A stretch of 8,945 nucleotides of DNA, taken from positions 1 to 8,945 of the forward strand of contig JAJAYM010000112.1 in the NCBI GenBank assembly GCA_027117675.1, read 5' to 3'. Source of the stretch: Actinomycetes bacterium (GTDB lineage: Bacteria; Actinomycetota; Actinomycetes; JAHEKZ01). The translations under genes were made by a program, and so were the position numbers. Positions 1 through 7,170 of the stretch are shown here, one piece after another. Each line of letters opens with the position of its first letter. Within the stretch, counting starts at the first letter, position 1. The notes beneath the pieces were generated by a model. That model did not search any database. It was given only the letters and a program-made list of their open reading frames with translations, and was not told where the DNA came from.

Positions 1-983
1 ACGCGGGAGATCACGGCATGGCAGAGCGACTCCAGGGAAGCCTTTGCCGGCCCAGGAGGCAGCGGCTTCAGTGCTTCACGTGCCGCGTCAGCATGCCGTT
101 GCAGGTCAGCACGTGACCTTGCCATTGCCGCGCTGGCCCGAAGCAATTCAAGGGCCCGTGCATGCCGGAGGTCGTCACTGAGGTCGCCACGAAGCAGCTC
201 CTGCAGCTCGGCATCTGCAGGGTCTGTTGAGCGCAGTGCGTGCAACACCGGCAGCGTCCGAACACCTTCGCGTAGATCGGTTCCCGGCGTCTTCCCCGAC
301 TCCTCGCTATCGCTTGCCACGTCAAGGACATCATCAGCCAACTGGAAAGCCACGCCGATCAGCTCGCCATACGTCGTCATGACGTCGACAATCTCAGGAC
401 TGGAGCCCGACATCATGGCACCAAACCGGCCAGACGTGGCAATCAGCGAACCCGTCTTGTCGGCAACCACCGCCAAGTAATGGTCGACGGGGTCGTCACC
501 ATCGGATGGCCCGAGCGTTTCCTTGATCTGCCCAACAACAAGGCGTCCGTAGGTTTGCGCCTGGATGCGAACCGCGTCAGGGCCCAAGTCGGCGAGAAGC
601 TCTGAGGCTCGGGAGAAGAGAAAGTCACCGGTGAGGATCGCCACGGTGTTGTCCCACCGAGAATTCGCCGAGGGCGCCCCGCGACGCAGTTCGGCTTCGT
701 CCATCACATCGTCGTGGTACAGCGTCGCCAGGTGCGTCAGCTCCACAACCACCGCGGCTGGGACGACTCCCGCCGCCGAGGGGTCGCCGAGGTGCGCTGC
801 GAGAAGCACGAGCAGTGGGCGAAAGCGCTTACCCCCGGCATCGACCAGGTGCCTCGACGCTTCGGTGACGAACGGGTAATCCGACTCAAGGCTGCTTCGG
901 AGCAGGATCTCCACGTCTTCCAGCCGGTGGTTCAGCGAGACAGCGAGTGTGGAGTCGATCTGTCCGAGGTCGAGTTCGCTCAT
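1..983 (-). CDS. Long-chain trans-polyprenyl diphosphate synthase (3' end outside window)
   Basis: Adds isopentenyl diphosphate units head-to-tail to an allylic diphosphate, giving an all-trans polyprenyl diphosphate, probably the side chain of menaquinone. I translated 327 residues up to the window edge with no stop. Family marks in order: GGKRFRP at residues 50-56, the first Asp-rich motif DDVMD at 91-95 followed by RRG at 100-102, a DKTGSL stretch near 175-180, the second Asp-rich motif QLADDVLD at 214-221, then GKTPGTDLREG. Residues 4 and 5 before the first Asp motif are Thr87 and Ala86, not aromatic, which in this family goes with long products. Length suggests only a few residues are missing. 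The ATG at 983 lies one base after the nuoN stop (TGA-C-ATG). It has no clear Shine-Dalgarno, so translation is likely coupled to nuoN. No other usable start is close. The gene resembles actinobacterial GrcC/IspB-type enzymes; exact chain length cannot be read from sequence. Family certain, quinone role inferred. Confidence 0.93.
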   Translation of the reverse strand, partial: MSELDLGQIDSTLAVSLNHRLEDVEILLRSSLESDYPFVTEASRHLVDAGGKRFRPLLVLLAAHLGDPSAAGVVPAAVVVELTHLATLYHDDVMDEAELRRGAPSANSRWDNTVAILTGDFLFSRASELLADLGPDAVRIQAQTYGRLVVGQIKETLGPSDGDDPVDHYLAVVADKTGSLIATSGRFGAMMSGSSPEIVDVMTTYGELIGVAFQLADDVLDVASDSEESGKTPGTDLREGVRTLPVLHALRSTDPADAELQELLRGDLSDDLRHARALELLRASAAMARSRADLQRHADAAREALKPLPPGPAKASLESLCHAVISR

Positions 984-984
984 G

Positions 985-2538
985 TCATCGCACGAACGCT
1001 GCGGCTTCCTGGGCCAAGTCGATGACGGGGCCAGGAAATACTCCAAGGGCAATCGTCGCAGCCGCACACACTGCGATGGCGAGCGCAGGCAGTGCACTGG
1101 GCACCGCGATGGGCGGGGCGTCCGCGGGCGGGTCGGAAAAGTACATCAAGACCATGACCCGCACGTAGAAGAACGCCGCAACCGCGCTGAAGACGGCGCC
1201 GACAATGACCAACGGAGTGGCTCCACCGTCGATGGCCGCCTCGAAGACGAGGAACTTTCCGATGAACCCACTCGTCAGCGGGATTCCCGCAAACGACAGC
1301 AGGAAGATTGACAGCGTTCCGGCCAAGACGGGGGCACGCCGGCCCAGCCCTGCCCACCGCGACAAATGCGTCGCCTCGGACGTGCCATCACGAACGAGCG
1401 AAACCAGCGCAAAGGCTCCGATCGTCGCGAAGCCGTAAGAAGCAAGGTAGAACATCGAGCTGGAAAGACCCGAACCTGACGCCGCCGTAACACCGGTGAG
1501 AATGAATCCAGCCTGTGCCACCGATGAGTAGGCGAGCATGCGCTTGATATCGGTCTGAGTGATGGCCAAGACCGATCCAACAACGATGGTGGCGATGGTG
1601 ACCACCCAAAACATCGGCCGCCAGTTCCAGTCGTAGTCACCGAGTGCTACGTAGAAGAGCCGCAGCATCGCCCCGAATGCCGCAACCTTGGTCGCTGAGG
1701 CCATGAACGCGGTGACCGGGGTGGGGGCCCCCTGGTAGACGTCAGGAATCCAGGAGTGGAACGGCACTGCGCCGACTTTGAAAAAGAGGCCGATCGCGAC
1801 AAACCCGGTGCCGATGAGCAGAAGCGGATCAAGCCCCACCCCCGTCGACAACGAGTCATGGATCCCGCCAAACGAAATCGAACCCGAGTAGCCGAAAAGG
1901 AGGGCGGACCCGAAGAGCAGGAAGGCCGACGAGAATGAGCCCAGCAGAAAGTACTTGAGCGCAGCTTCCTGGCTGAGCAACCTTCTACGCCGCGCCATGC
2001 CGACGAGCAAGTAAAGCGGCAGCGACATGACCTCAAGGGCAACAAAGAAGGTCAGCAGGTCGTTAGCTGCGACGAACATCATCATGCCGCCGACTGAGAA
2101 GAGTGCCAGCGGCCAGACCTCAGTCTGCAGTACCCGCGCCGCCACGAGCTCACGCTCGGATGAACTGCCGGGAATGGTTGCGGCCGAACTCGCGAAGGCG
2201 TCGCCGGCCGAGTCGACGCCACGCTCGCTGAACAACAGGAACGCCAAGAGTGAAAGGATCAAAATGGTGCCCTGGAAGAAAACGGCGGGGCCATCGATCA
2301 CGACGTTGCCCGAGGCGGCCGTTTGGCCAAGATCTGGTCTGCTCCACACGATGAGTGCGACGAAGGCTGCGATCAGCGTCAGCAAACTGAGTGTCAGCTG
2401 GATGTCGCGACGAGCACGCCGAGGGAAGAACGCTTCTACGAGGACACCGACTATCGCGCCGCCGAAGACAATAAGCAGAGGCGCCAGGAGCTGATACTCG
2501 ATCGACGGCGTATCGAACTGTTCCACCAGGAGGGACAT
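985..2538 (-). CDS. nuoN: NADH-quinone oxidoreductase subunit N (NuoN)
   Basis: One of three antiporter-like membrane subunits of complex I that move protons across the cytoplasmic membrane. The protein has 517 residues and is hydrophobic throughout, with about 14 membrane segments expected. Visible family marks: FFVALEVMSLPLYLLVGM with the conserved channel Glu169, Lys195, the KVGAVPFHSWIPDVYQGAPT block with Lys254 and His261, Lys284 in SATKVAAF, AYSSVAQAGF near 336-345, and GFIGKF with Lys428. That lysine sits where NuoM carries a glutamate and helps separate N from M. A polar loop at about residues 105-140 is longer than in E. coli, and I recall similar loops in actinobacterial homologues. 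The ATG overlaps the nuoM stop by one base (TGATG) and has a perfect GGAGGTGA 7 nt upstream, which fixes the start. It is the last nuo gene, as is usual for 14-gene operons. Confidence 0.98.
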   Translation of the reverse strand: MSLLVEQFDTPSIEYQLLAPLLIVFGGAIVGVLVEAFFPRRARRDIQLTLSLLTLIAAFVALIVWSRPDLGQTAASGNVVIDGPAVFFQGTILILSLLAFLLFSERGVDSAGDAFASSAATIPGSSSERELVAARVLQTEVWPLALFSVGGMMMFVAANDLLTFFVALEVMSLPLYLLVGMARRRRLLSQEAALKYFLLGSFSSAFLLFGSALLFGYSGSISFGGIHDSLSTGVGLDPLLLIGTGFVAIGLFFKVGAVPFHSWIPDVYQGAPTPVTAFMASATKVAAFGAMLRLFYVALGDYDWNWRPMFWVVTIATIVVGSVLAITQTDIKRMLAYSSVAQAGFILTGVTAASGSGLSSSMFYLASYGFATIGAFALVSLVRDGTSEATHLSRWAGLGRRAPVLAGTLSIFLLSFAGIPLTSGFIGKFLVFEAAIDGGATPLVIVGAVFSAVAAFFYVRVMVLMYFSDPPADAPPIAVPSALPALAIAVCAAATIALGVFPGPVIDLAQEAAAFVR

Positions 2539-4091
2539 CAGTCAGTCACCTCCCGCTCGATCGCATCGCTCGCGGGAACGTCTGGCTCCACCGGATCGAC
2601 GTTCAAGAAGCTGTAGGTGCGCTCGATTGCGGGGTTGATCACGTCGAAGATTGGCCGGGGAAATACGCCAACAGCAATCGTCAGCGCGATGATCGGCGCG
2701 AAGGCCACCAGCTCACGCGGGAAGACATCGCGCATGCCCTTGACGTTCTCGGTTGCTGGGCCGGTCGCCACGCGTTGGTACATGATCAGCACGTAGAGAG
2801 ACGAGAGCACGATTCCGATGACGGCGATAGCTGCCGCCACAGGCCAGCGCTGGTAGGAACCAATGAGAACGGTCAGCTCACCCACAAAGCTGGCGAACCC
2901 GGGCATCGCAAGGCTGGAGAGTCCGGCGAACAGGAAGAACCCGGCCAGGACTGGTGCTACCCGTTGGACTCCACCGAATGACGGCATCAGGCTCGACCCG
3001 CGACGCTTGACGAGGTAACCAGCAACGATGAAGAGCGCAGCAGTCGACAGGCCATGCGCCACCATGTAGACGACCGACCCAGAGCCACCAATCTCTGTGA
3101 ACGCGAATATGCCGAGGATGATGAACCCAAAGTGCGAGACCGAGGTGTAGGCGATCAACCGGTACATGTCGGTTTGCCCGATCGCCACCAGCGCTCCGTA
3201 GATGATGCTGATCACGGCAAGGGTGACTACAAAGGGCGCAGCCCATTCCGAGGCATCGGGAAAGATGGGGATTACGAGTCGTAGCATCGCAAAGGTTGCC
3301 ACTTTGTCGAGAACACCGACGAGCAGCGTCGATGTCGCTGGGGTTGCAGATGTAGCAGCGTCCGGCAGCCACGTGTGCAGCGGAACCATCGGGGCCTTGA
3401 CGGCGAACGCGAAGAAGAAGCCGGCGAAGAGGATCTTCTGGGTGTCCGGATCGATCGGCATGCCAGCGAGCAGCGTCCAGTCAAAGGTGCCAGTTCCCAG
3501 CTGCTGGGCGGACACGACATAGAGCCCGATCAGGGCGGCTAGCAGGAGCAGTCCCCCAAGGAGGCTGTACAGCAAAAACTTGACGGCCGCATAGGTGCGC
3601 TGTCCCCGACCAAACATTCCGATCAGGAAGTACACCGGAAACAACATGACCTCGAACGCAATGTAGAACAGGAAGAGATCAGTCGCGACAAAGACGTACA
3701 CGATGCAGCCGAGCAGCGCCAAGATCAATGCGAAGTAGGTTTGCGGCCGATGCCGTTCGTTGTCGTCGGCATCGTTCCAGCCGGACAGGATGACAACCGG
3801 CGCGAGCGACACCGCCATGGCGATCAGCGCGAGCGCTATGCCGTCGACACCCACGGCATAGCTGATCCCGAACTGTTCGATCCATGGTGTCTTCTCGACA
3901 AACTGGAACGGCTCGGCGGCATCGGGCTCGAATGCGAACGCGATAGCCACGGTGAGAACAAGCATCGCCAGCGAGACGATGAGCGCAATCTGCTTCGCGA
4001 GCAACTCGCGGCCACGCGGCAAGGCAGCAACGATCAGGGCGCCGATGAAGGGCAGGACACCCAGCGTGGTCAGTACCGGAAAGTCGTTCAC
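2538..4091 (-). CDS. nuoM: NADH-quinone oxidoreductase subunit M (NuoM)
   Basis: Antiporter-like proton-translocating subunit in the middle of the complex I membrane arm, between NuoL and NuoN. It has 517 residues. Key residues visible: Glu147 in FYIAFEVMLFPVYFLIGMFG, Lys232 and His239 in AVKAPMVPLHTWLPDA, Lys263 in GVLDKVATFAMLRL, His320 in AYTSVSHFGFI, His346 in MVAHGLSTA, and Glu405 in MPGFASFVGE, the position corresponding to E. coli NuoM Glu407 in TM12. The segment after WLPDA reads ATSATPATS instead of the HTEAPTAGS-like form of proteobacteria. I recall similar forms in actinobacterial NuoM. The start is GTG, one base after the nuoL TGA, with GAGG 7 nt upstream. The C-terminal tail after the last membrane segment is short, acidic and cytoplasmic or peripheral. 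The stop TGA shares a base with the nuoN ATG, so the two are translationally linked. Confidence 0.98.
   Translation of the reverse strand: MNDFPVLTTLGVLPFIGALIVAALPRGRELLAKQIALIVSLAMLVLTVAIAFAFEPDAAEPFQFVEKTPWIEQFGISYAVGVDGIALALIAMAVSLAPVVILSGWNDADDNERHRPQTYFALILALLGCIVYVFVATDLFLFYIAFEVMLFPVYFLIGMFGRGQRTYAAVKFLLYSLLGGLLLLAALIGLYVVSAQQLGTGTFDWTLLAGMPIDPDTQKILFAGFFFAFAVKAPMVPLHTWLPDAATSATPATSTLLVGVLDKVATFAMLRLVIPIFPDASEWAAPFVVTLAVISIIYGALVAIGQTDMYRLIAYTSVSHFGFIILGIFAFTEIGGSGSVVYMVAHGLSTAALFIVAGYLVKRRGSSLMPSFGGVQRVAPVLAGFFLFAGLSSLAMPGFASFVGELTVLIGSYQRWPVAAAIAVIGIVLSSLYVLIMYQRVATGPATENVKGMRDVFPRELVAFAPIIALTIAVGVFPRPIFDVINPAIERTYSFLNVDPVEPDVPASDAIEREVTD
2546..2553 (-). promoter_or_regulatory. Ribosome binding site of nuoN
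   Basis: Minus-strand GGAGGTGA, an excellent match to the 16S rRNA 3' end, lies 7 nt before the nuoN ATG, inside the last codons of nuoM. It is the strongest Shine-Dalgarno I found in the window. It decides the nuoN start and suggests that nuoN is initiated efficiently, not only by run-through coupling. Confidence 0.85.
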
Positions 4092-4092
4092 G

Positions 4093-6027
4093 TCAGAGCC
4101 TCACCAGTACGAGAACTCCGACGACCAGCACGGCCCCCGCCAGCATGGACAGAGCGTAGGAGCGCACAAAACCCGTCTGCCAGCGTCGCAGCCGTGCGGA
4201 CCCGCCACCGATCGCCGCCGCTGAGCCGTTGACGAACCCGTCGATGACTCGGTTGTCGAAGAAGACAAGGAACCTCGTGAGGTACTGGCCCGGACGCATG
4301 AAGAGTGACTCGTTGAAGGCGTCCTGAAAGAAGTCTTGGCGGGCGGCGCGAGTGAGTACCGAACCCGTGGGTGCCTCGACAAGCACCGGGCGCCGAAGGT
4401 ACATCACGTACGCCAGAGCGACGCCGACCAAGGAAACCGCCACGATGATGGCAGTTATAGCCAGAACCGGGATAGCGAAGTCGTGCTCTTCCTCCGGTCC
4501 GACGACGGGTTCGAGCCAGCTGACGAAGCGCCCACCGATCACGAGCACGGCGCCAAGGACAACCGAACCGATGGCGAGCAGGATCATGGGAACAGTCATT
4601 GAGCGTGGCGACTCGTGCGGGTGTGTTTCGTCGGCCCAGCGTTTCTGGCCGAAGAAGGTCAAGAACATCACGCGGCTCATGTAGAAGGCGGTGATCCCTG
4701 CACCAAGAATCGCAGCGATGCCTACCCAGATATTGTCGGCGAGCGCGGCCTCGATGATCTTGTCCTTGGAGAAGAACCCGGAGAAGGGTGGGATCCCGAT
4801 GATCGCCAGGTATCCGGCACCGAACGTGATGAACGTGATCGGCATCGCTTTGCGAAGCGCGCCATAGCGCCGCATGTCCACTTCGTCGTCCATCCCATGC
4901 ATGACCGATCCGGCCCCAAGGAAGAGCCCCGCCTTGAAAAAGCCGTGCGTCAACAGGTGCACGATCGCAAAGGCATAACCAGCCGGCCCCAGACCGGCGG
5001 CCAGAATCATGTAGCCGATCTGGCTCATCGTCGACGCCGCCAACGCCTTCTTGATGTCGTCCTTGGCCGTACCGACAAAGGCCCCAAACAGGAGTGTCAG
5101 GACACCGACGAGTACGACGGCCAGTTGCGCGCCATCAGAGAGGTTGTAGATCGGGTTAGATCGGACGATCAGATAGACACCCGCGGTGACCATCGTCGCG
5201 GCGTGGATCAACGCTGATACGGGAGTTGGGCCAGCCATCGCATCGCCGAGCCATGCCTGCAGCGGCAGTTGGGCACTCTTGCCGGTCGCCGCCAGCAGCA
5301 GCAGCAAGCCCAGGGCGAGCAATGCTCCCGAGCTTGCTTCGGGCGCTCCAGCAAACACGCCAGAGAAAGCAGTCGTTCCGAAGGTTGTCACCATCAGCAT
5401 AATTGCCAGGGACATACCGATGTCGCCAACGCGGTTCATCACGAAGGCCTTCTTGGCGGCGGTTGCGTACGCCGGCTTGGCGTTCCAGAAGCCGATCAGC
5501 AGGTAGGAGACGAGGCCAACACCCTCCCAGCCTACGTACACGAGTACGTAGCTGCTGGCGAGGACGAGCAACAACATCGAGGCGACGAAGAGATTGAGGT
5601 AGGCGAAGAACCGCCGCTTGTCAGGGTCATCGGCCATGTAGCCGAGCGAATAGATGTGTACCAGACCCCCGACGAAGGTCACCAGCAGAACAAACGCCAT
5701 CGACAGCGGGTCGAGTTGGAATCCAACGTCGACGCTGAAGTCGCCGATCGGCGCCCACTCGAAGAGGCTCTGGTTGAAGGCACGCTCTTCGCCAGGCTGG
5801 CCGAGCATCTGAAAGAAGAGCACGAGCCCGAGAACGAACGAGAACCCAACCAACAGGGTGGCCAAGACCGGACCGAAGGAGTTCGTCCGGCGGCCCCCCA
5901 CCAGCAGAACGATCGCGCCGAAGAGCGGGAGGGCGATCAACAGCCAGGTCAGCCCAAACATGCCAGAGGCTTCACTGATCACCTGGCTACCGCCTTCGCT
6001 CCAGCGCACGGCCGTTGCGGCGCTCAT
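4093..6027 (-). CDS. nuoL: NADH-quinone oxidoreductase subunit L (NuoL)
   Basis: Distal antiporter-like proton-pumping subunit of complex I, with 644 residues. Conserved blocks: LDPLSM at about 105-110, YVGWEGVGLVSYLLIGFW with Glu168, NRVGDIGM with Asp202, GKSAQLPLQAWLGDAMAGPTP with Lys250, SALIHAATMVTAGVYLI at 271-287, STMSQIGYM, HGFFKAGLF with His361 and Lys365, and FFSKDKI with Lys421 and Asp422. After about residue 550 comes QDFFQDAFNESLF and an amphipathic stretch to about 600, matching the long lateral helix that runs along NuoM and NuoN. It is followed by one last membrane helix at about 625-642. The ATG at 6027 has GGAG 8 nt upstream and is the first ATG or GTG in frame after a stop at 6067-6069. 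A later Met23 would fit the usual N-terminus but has no ribosome site. It lies 61 nt after nuoK, the only real gap in the cluster. Confidence 0.98.
   Translation of the reverse strand: MSAATAVRWSEGGSQVISEASGMFGLTWLLIALPLFGAIVLLVGGRRTNSFGPVLATLLVGFSFVLGLVLFFQMLGQPGEERAFNQSLFEWAPIGDFSVDVGFQLDPLSMAFVLLVTFVGGLVHIYSLGYMADDPDKRRFFAYLNLFVASMLLLVLASSYVLVYVGWEGVGLVSYLLIGFWNAKPAYATAAKKAFVMNRVGDIGMSLAIMLMVTTFGTTAFSGVFAGAPEASSGALLALGLLLLLAATGKSAQLPLQAWLGDAMAGPTPVSALIHAATMVTAGVYLIVRSNPIYNLSDGAQLAVVLVGVLTLLFGAFVGTAKDDIKKALAASTMSQIGYMILAAGLGPAGYAFAIVHLLTHGFFKAGLFLGAGSVMHGMDDEVDMRRYGALRKAMPITFITFGAGYLAIIGIPPFSGFFSKDKIIEAALADNIWVGIAAILGAGITAFYMSRVMFLTFFGQKRWADETHPHESPRSMTVPMILLAIGSVVLGAVLVIGGRFVSWLEPVVGPEEEHDFAIPVLAITAIIVAVSLVGVALAYVMYLRRPVLVEAPTGSVLTRAARQDFFQDAFNESLFMRPGQYLTRFLVFFDNRVIDGFVNGSAAAIGGGSARLRRWQTGFVRSYALSMLAGAVLVVGVLVLVRL
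4099..4104 (-). promoter_or_regulatory. Ribosome binding site of nuoM
   Basis: Minus-strand GTGAGG, with GAGG 7 nt before the GTG start of nuoM, lies within the last codons of nuoL. It supports GTG at 4091 as the start, which places the reading frame one base after the nuoL stop. Confidence 0.6.
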
Positions 6028-6083
6028 CGGGCAATCTCCGAGGTCAGGGGCAAGGGGTCGGATTGGTCACACTGTGGCGTCAT
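6024..6083 (-). other. Possible 19-codon reading frame bridging the nuoK-nuoL gap
   Basis: The 61-base nuoK-nuoL spacer contains, on the coding strand, an ATG five bases after the nuoK stop. It opens a frame of 19 codons (MTPQCDQSDPLPLTSEIAR). Its TGA overlaps the nuoL ATG as ATGA, exactly like the I/J junction. No good Shine-Dalgarno precedes it and the peptide matches nothing I recognise. In a GC-rich stretch of 60 bases such a frame can easily arise by chance. I list it because it could act as a coupling or leader frame. I see no terminator or promoter in the spacer, only the small odd palindrome CACAGTGTG. Confidence 0.15.
6036..6039 (-). promoter_or_regulatory. Ribosome binding site of nuoL
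   Basis: Minus-strand GGAG (context CGGAGATTGCCCG before ATG), 8 nt from the nuoL start. It is the reason for preferring ATG at 6027 over the internal Met23, which lacks a comparable site. Confidence 0.6.
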
Positions 6084-6088
6084 CGTGA

Positions 6089-6388
6089 TCAGAGCTTCAG
6101 GAGGTTGGGGTCGTCGACAGATGCCGAGCGTCGGGTCCGGAAAATGGTGACGATGATCGCAAGACCGATCACGACTTCAGCGGCAGCGACCACCATCACG
6201 AAGAACGCCACCACTTGCCCATCGATGTTGCCGTTGAGCCTTGCGAAGGACACGAAGGCGAGATTGGATGCGTTCAGCATGAGTTCGATGCACATGAACA
6301 CCACAATCGCGTTGCGTCGGACTAGGACTCCAACAGCCCCGATGACGAACAGGATCGTTGCCAGGTAGAGGTAGTTCTCCGGGTTCAC
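6089..6388 (-). CDS. nuoK: NADH-quinone oxidoreductase subunit K (NuoK)
   Basis: Small membrane subunit of complex I with three membrane helices, an MrpC-like protein that carries part of the proton path between the quinone site and the antiporter subunits. The 99 residues match the usual length of about 100. The two conserved membrane glutamates are present: Glu35 in FMCIELMLNASNLAF and Glu71 in VVAAAEVVIGLAI. The RRNAIVVFMCIELMLN stretch is typical of the family. The start is GTG within a GTGA overlap of 4 nt with the nuoJ stop, preceded by GAGGG 9 nt upstream. The hydrophilic C-terminal tail SASVDDPNLLKL is also usual in form. Identity is not in doubt. Confidence 0.98.
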   Translation of the reverse strand: MNPENYLYLATILFVIGAVGVLVRRNAIVVFMCIELMLNASNLAFVSFARLNGNIDGQVVAFFVMVVAAAEVVIGLAIIVTIFRTRRSASVDDPNLLKL

Positions 6389-7170
6389 CGCTGATCGCCC
6401 TCATCAGCGTCGCTTTCACCGATGCCCTCAAGCTCGGTGTGTCGAACAGTTCCCTGTCGACGCAGCTCGTCGGGTACAGAAGCATCTGACGCGGTGCCAT
6501 CTGGAAGGAGTGCCGGAGTGTCAACGGCGTTGTGCTGCGCGTAGACACCGGGGCTCGGGTACGGCGTCGGGTGCTCGCTGCGCATTCGCTCGACGGAAAG
6601 CTCAGCCTGCAATTTCCGAGGGGTGAGCCGCTCCCTGTGCGTGAGCGCCATGGCACCGACCGCCGCCGTGATGAGGACAACGCTCACAGCCTCGAAGGTA
6701 AAGACGTATCGAGTGAAGATCGCCTCGGCGATCGCCTCGACGTGACCCCCGGCTGCATCGTTGGCAGCCCCCACCCCGGGAGCGTCCGGGAACGTCGCAC
6801 GGCTGATCGCGGCGATCAGCATTCCGCCGACGCCCAGGGCCAACAGGATTGCCGCCACCCGTTGGGCGCGAAGTGTCTCAACGAACGAGTCGGAGGCGTC
6901 GACTCCGACGAGCATGAGCACGAAGAGGAAGAGCATCATGACTGCGCCGGTGTAGACGACCACCTGAACGACGCCGAGGAAGATGCCGCCCTGCATGATG
7001 AAGAGGACGGCGAGGACGATCATCGTCGTCGCCATCCACAGCGCGCTGTGAACGGCCTTGCGACTGACCAGGATCATGACCGCTGCCACGACCGCGACAG
7101 GGGCCAGCACCCAGAAGGCAAGGGCCTCACCGGTAGATGTCGGCGGCGCAGCAGAGAGCAGTTCGATCAT
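6385..7170 (-). CDS. nuoJ: NADH-quinone oxidoreductase subunit J (NuoJ)
   Basis: Membrane subunit of complex I, next to NuoK and NuoH, whose third helix takes part in coupling quinone reduction to proton pumping. It has 261 residues, longer than the roughly 185 of E. coli. Five membrane segments lie at about 18-35, 42-60, 66-88, 104-123 and 157-177. The diagnostic stretch VVQVVVYTGAVMMLFLFVLML is present at about 67-87, including Tyr73 and the glycine-containing bulge. After about residue 178 comes a soluble tail of some 80 residues, first basic, then with PGVYAQHNAVDTPALLPDG at 207-225, and ending very acidic. I recall such tails in actinobacterial NuoJ; their role is unknown to me. The ATG overlaps the nuoI stop by 4 nt (ATGA), with GGGAAG 8 nt upstream. 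The stop overlaps the nuoK GTG by 4 nt. Confidence 0.97.
   Translation of the reverse strand: MIELLSAAPPTSTGEALAFWVLAPVAVVAAVMILVSRKAVHSALWMATTMIVLAVLFIMQGGIFLGVVQVVVYTGAVMMLFLFVLMLVGVDASDSFVETLRAQRVAAILLALGVGGMLIAAISRATFPDAPGVGAANDAAGGHVEAIAEAIFTRYVFTFEAVSVVLITAAVGAMALTHRERLTPRKLQAELSVERMRSEHPTPYPSPGVYAQHNAVDTPALLPDGTASDASVPDELRRQGTVRHTELEGIGESDADEGDQR

Noticed and set aside
443..628. Short minus-strand frames within 68-334 and 443-628
   Set aside because: They are out-of-frame shadows of the polyprenyl synthase gene, whose true frame runs through both and carries both Asp-rich motifs.
985..4091. Identical 517-residue lengths of NuoM and NuoN as a sign of recent duplication
   Set aside because: The two belong to anciently related antiporter families but differ clearly in their diagnostic motifs (HTWLPDA versus HSWIPDVYQG; Glu405 versus Lys428). 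Equal length is coincidence.
4615..5217. A 200-codon plus-strand open frame opposite nuoL
   Set aside because: Same antisense shadow pattern: charged, low-complexity product with no recognisable motif, lying fully over nuoL.
6066..6083. CACAGTGTG palindrome in the nuoK-nuoL gap as an operator or terminator
   Set aside because: The stem is only four base pairs around a single base, with no T-run, so it is too weak to call.
5269..6150. A 293-codon open frame on the plus strand opposite nuoL
   Set aside because: It is antisense to a strongly conserved membrane-protein gene. Codons with T in the second position for hydrophobic residues give A in the second position on the opposite strand, so the product is artificially rich in Glu, Gln, His, Asp and Arg. 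It has no recognisable domain.
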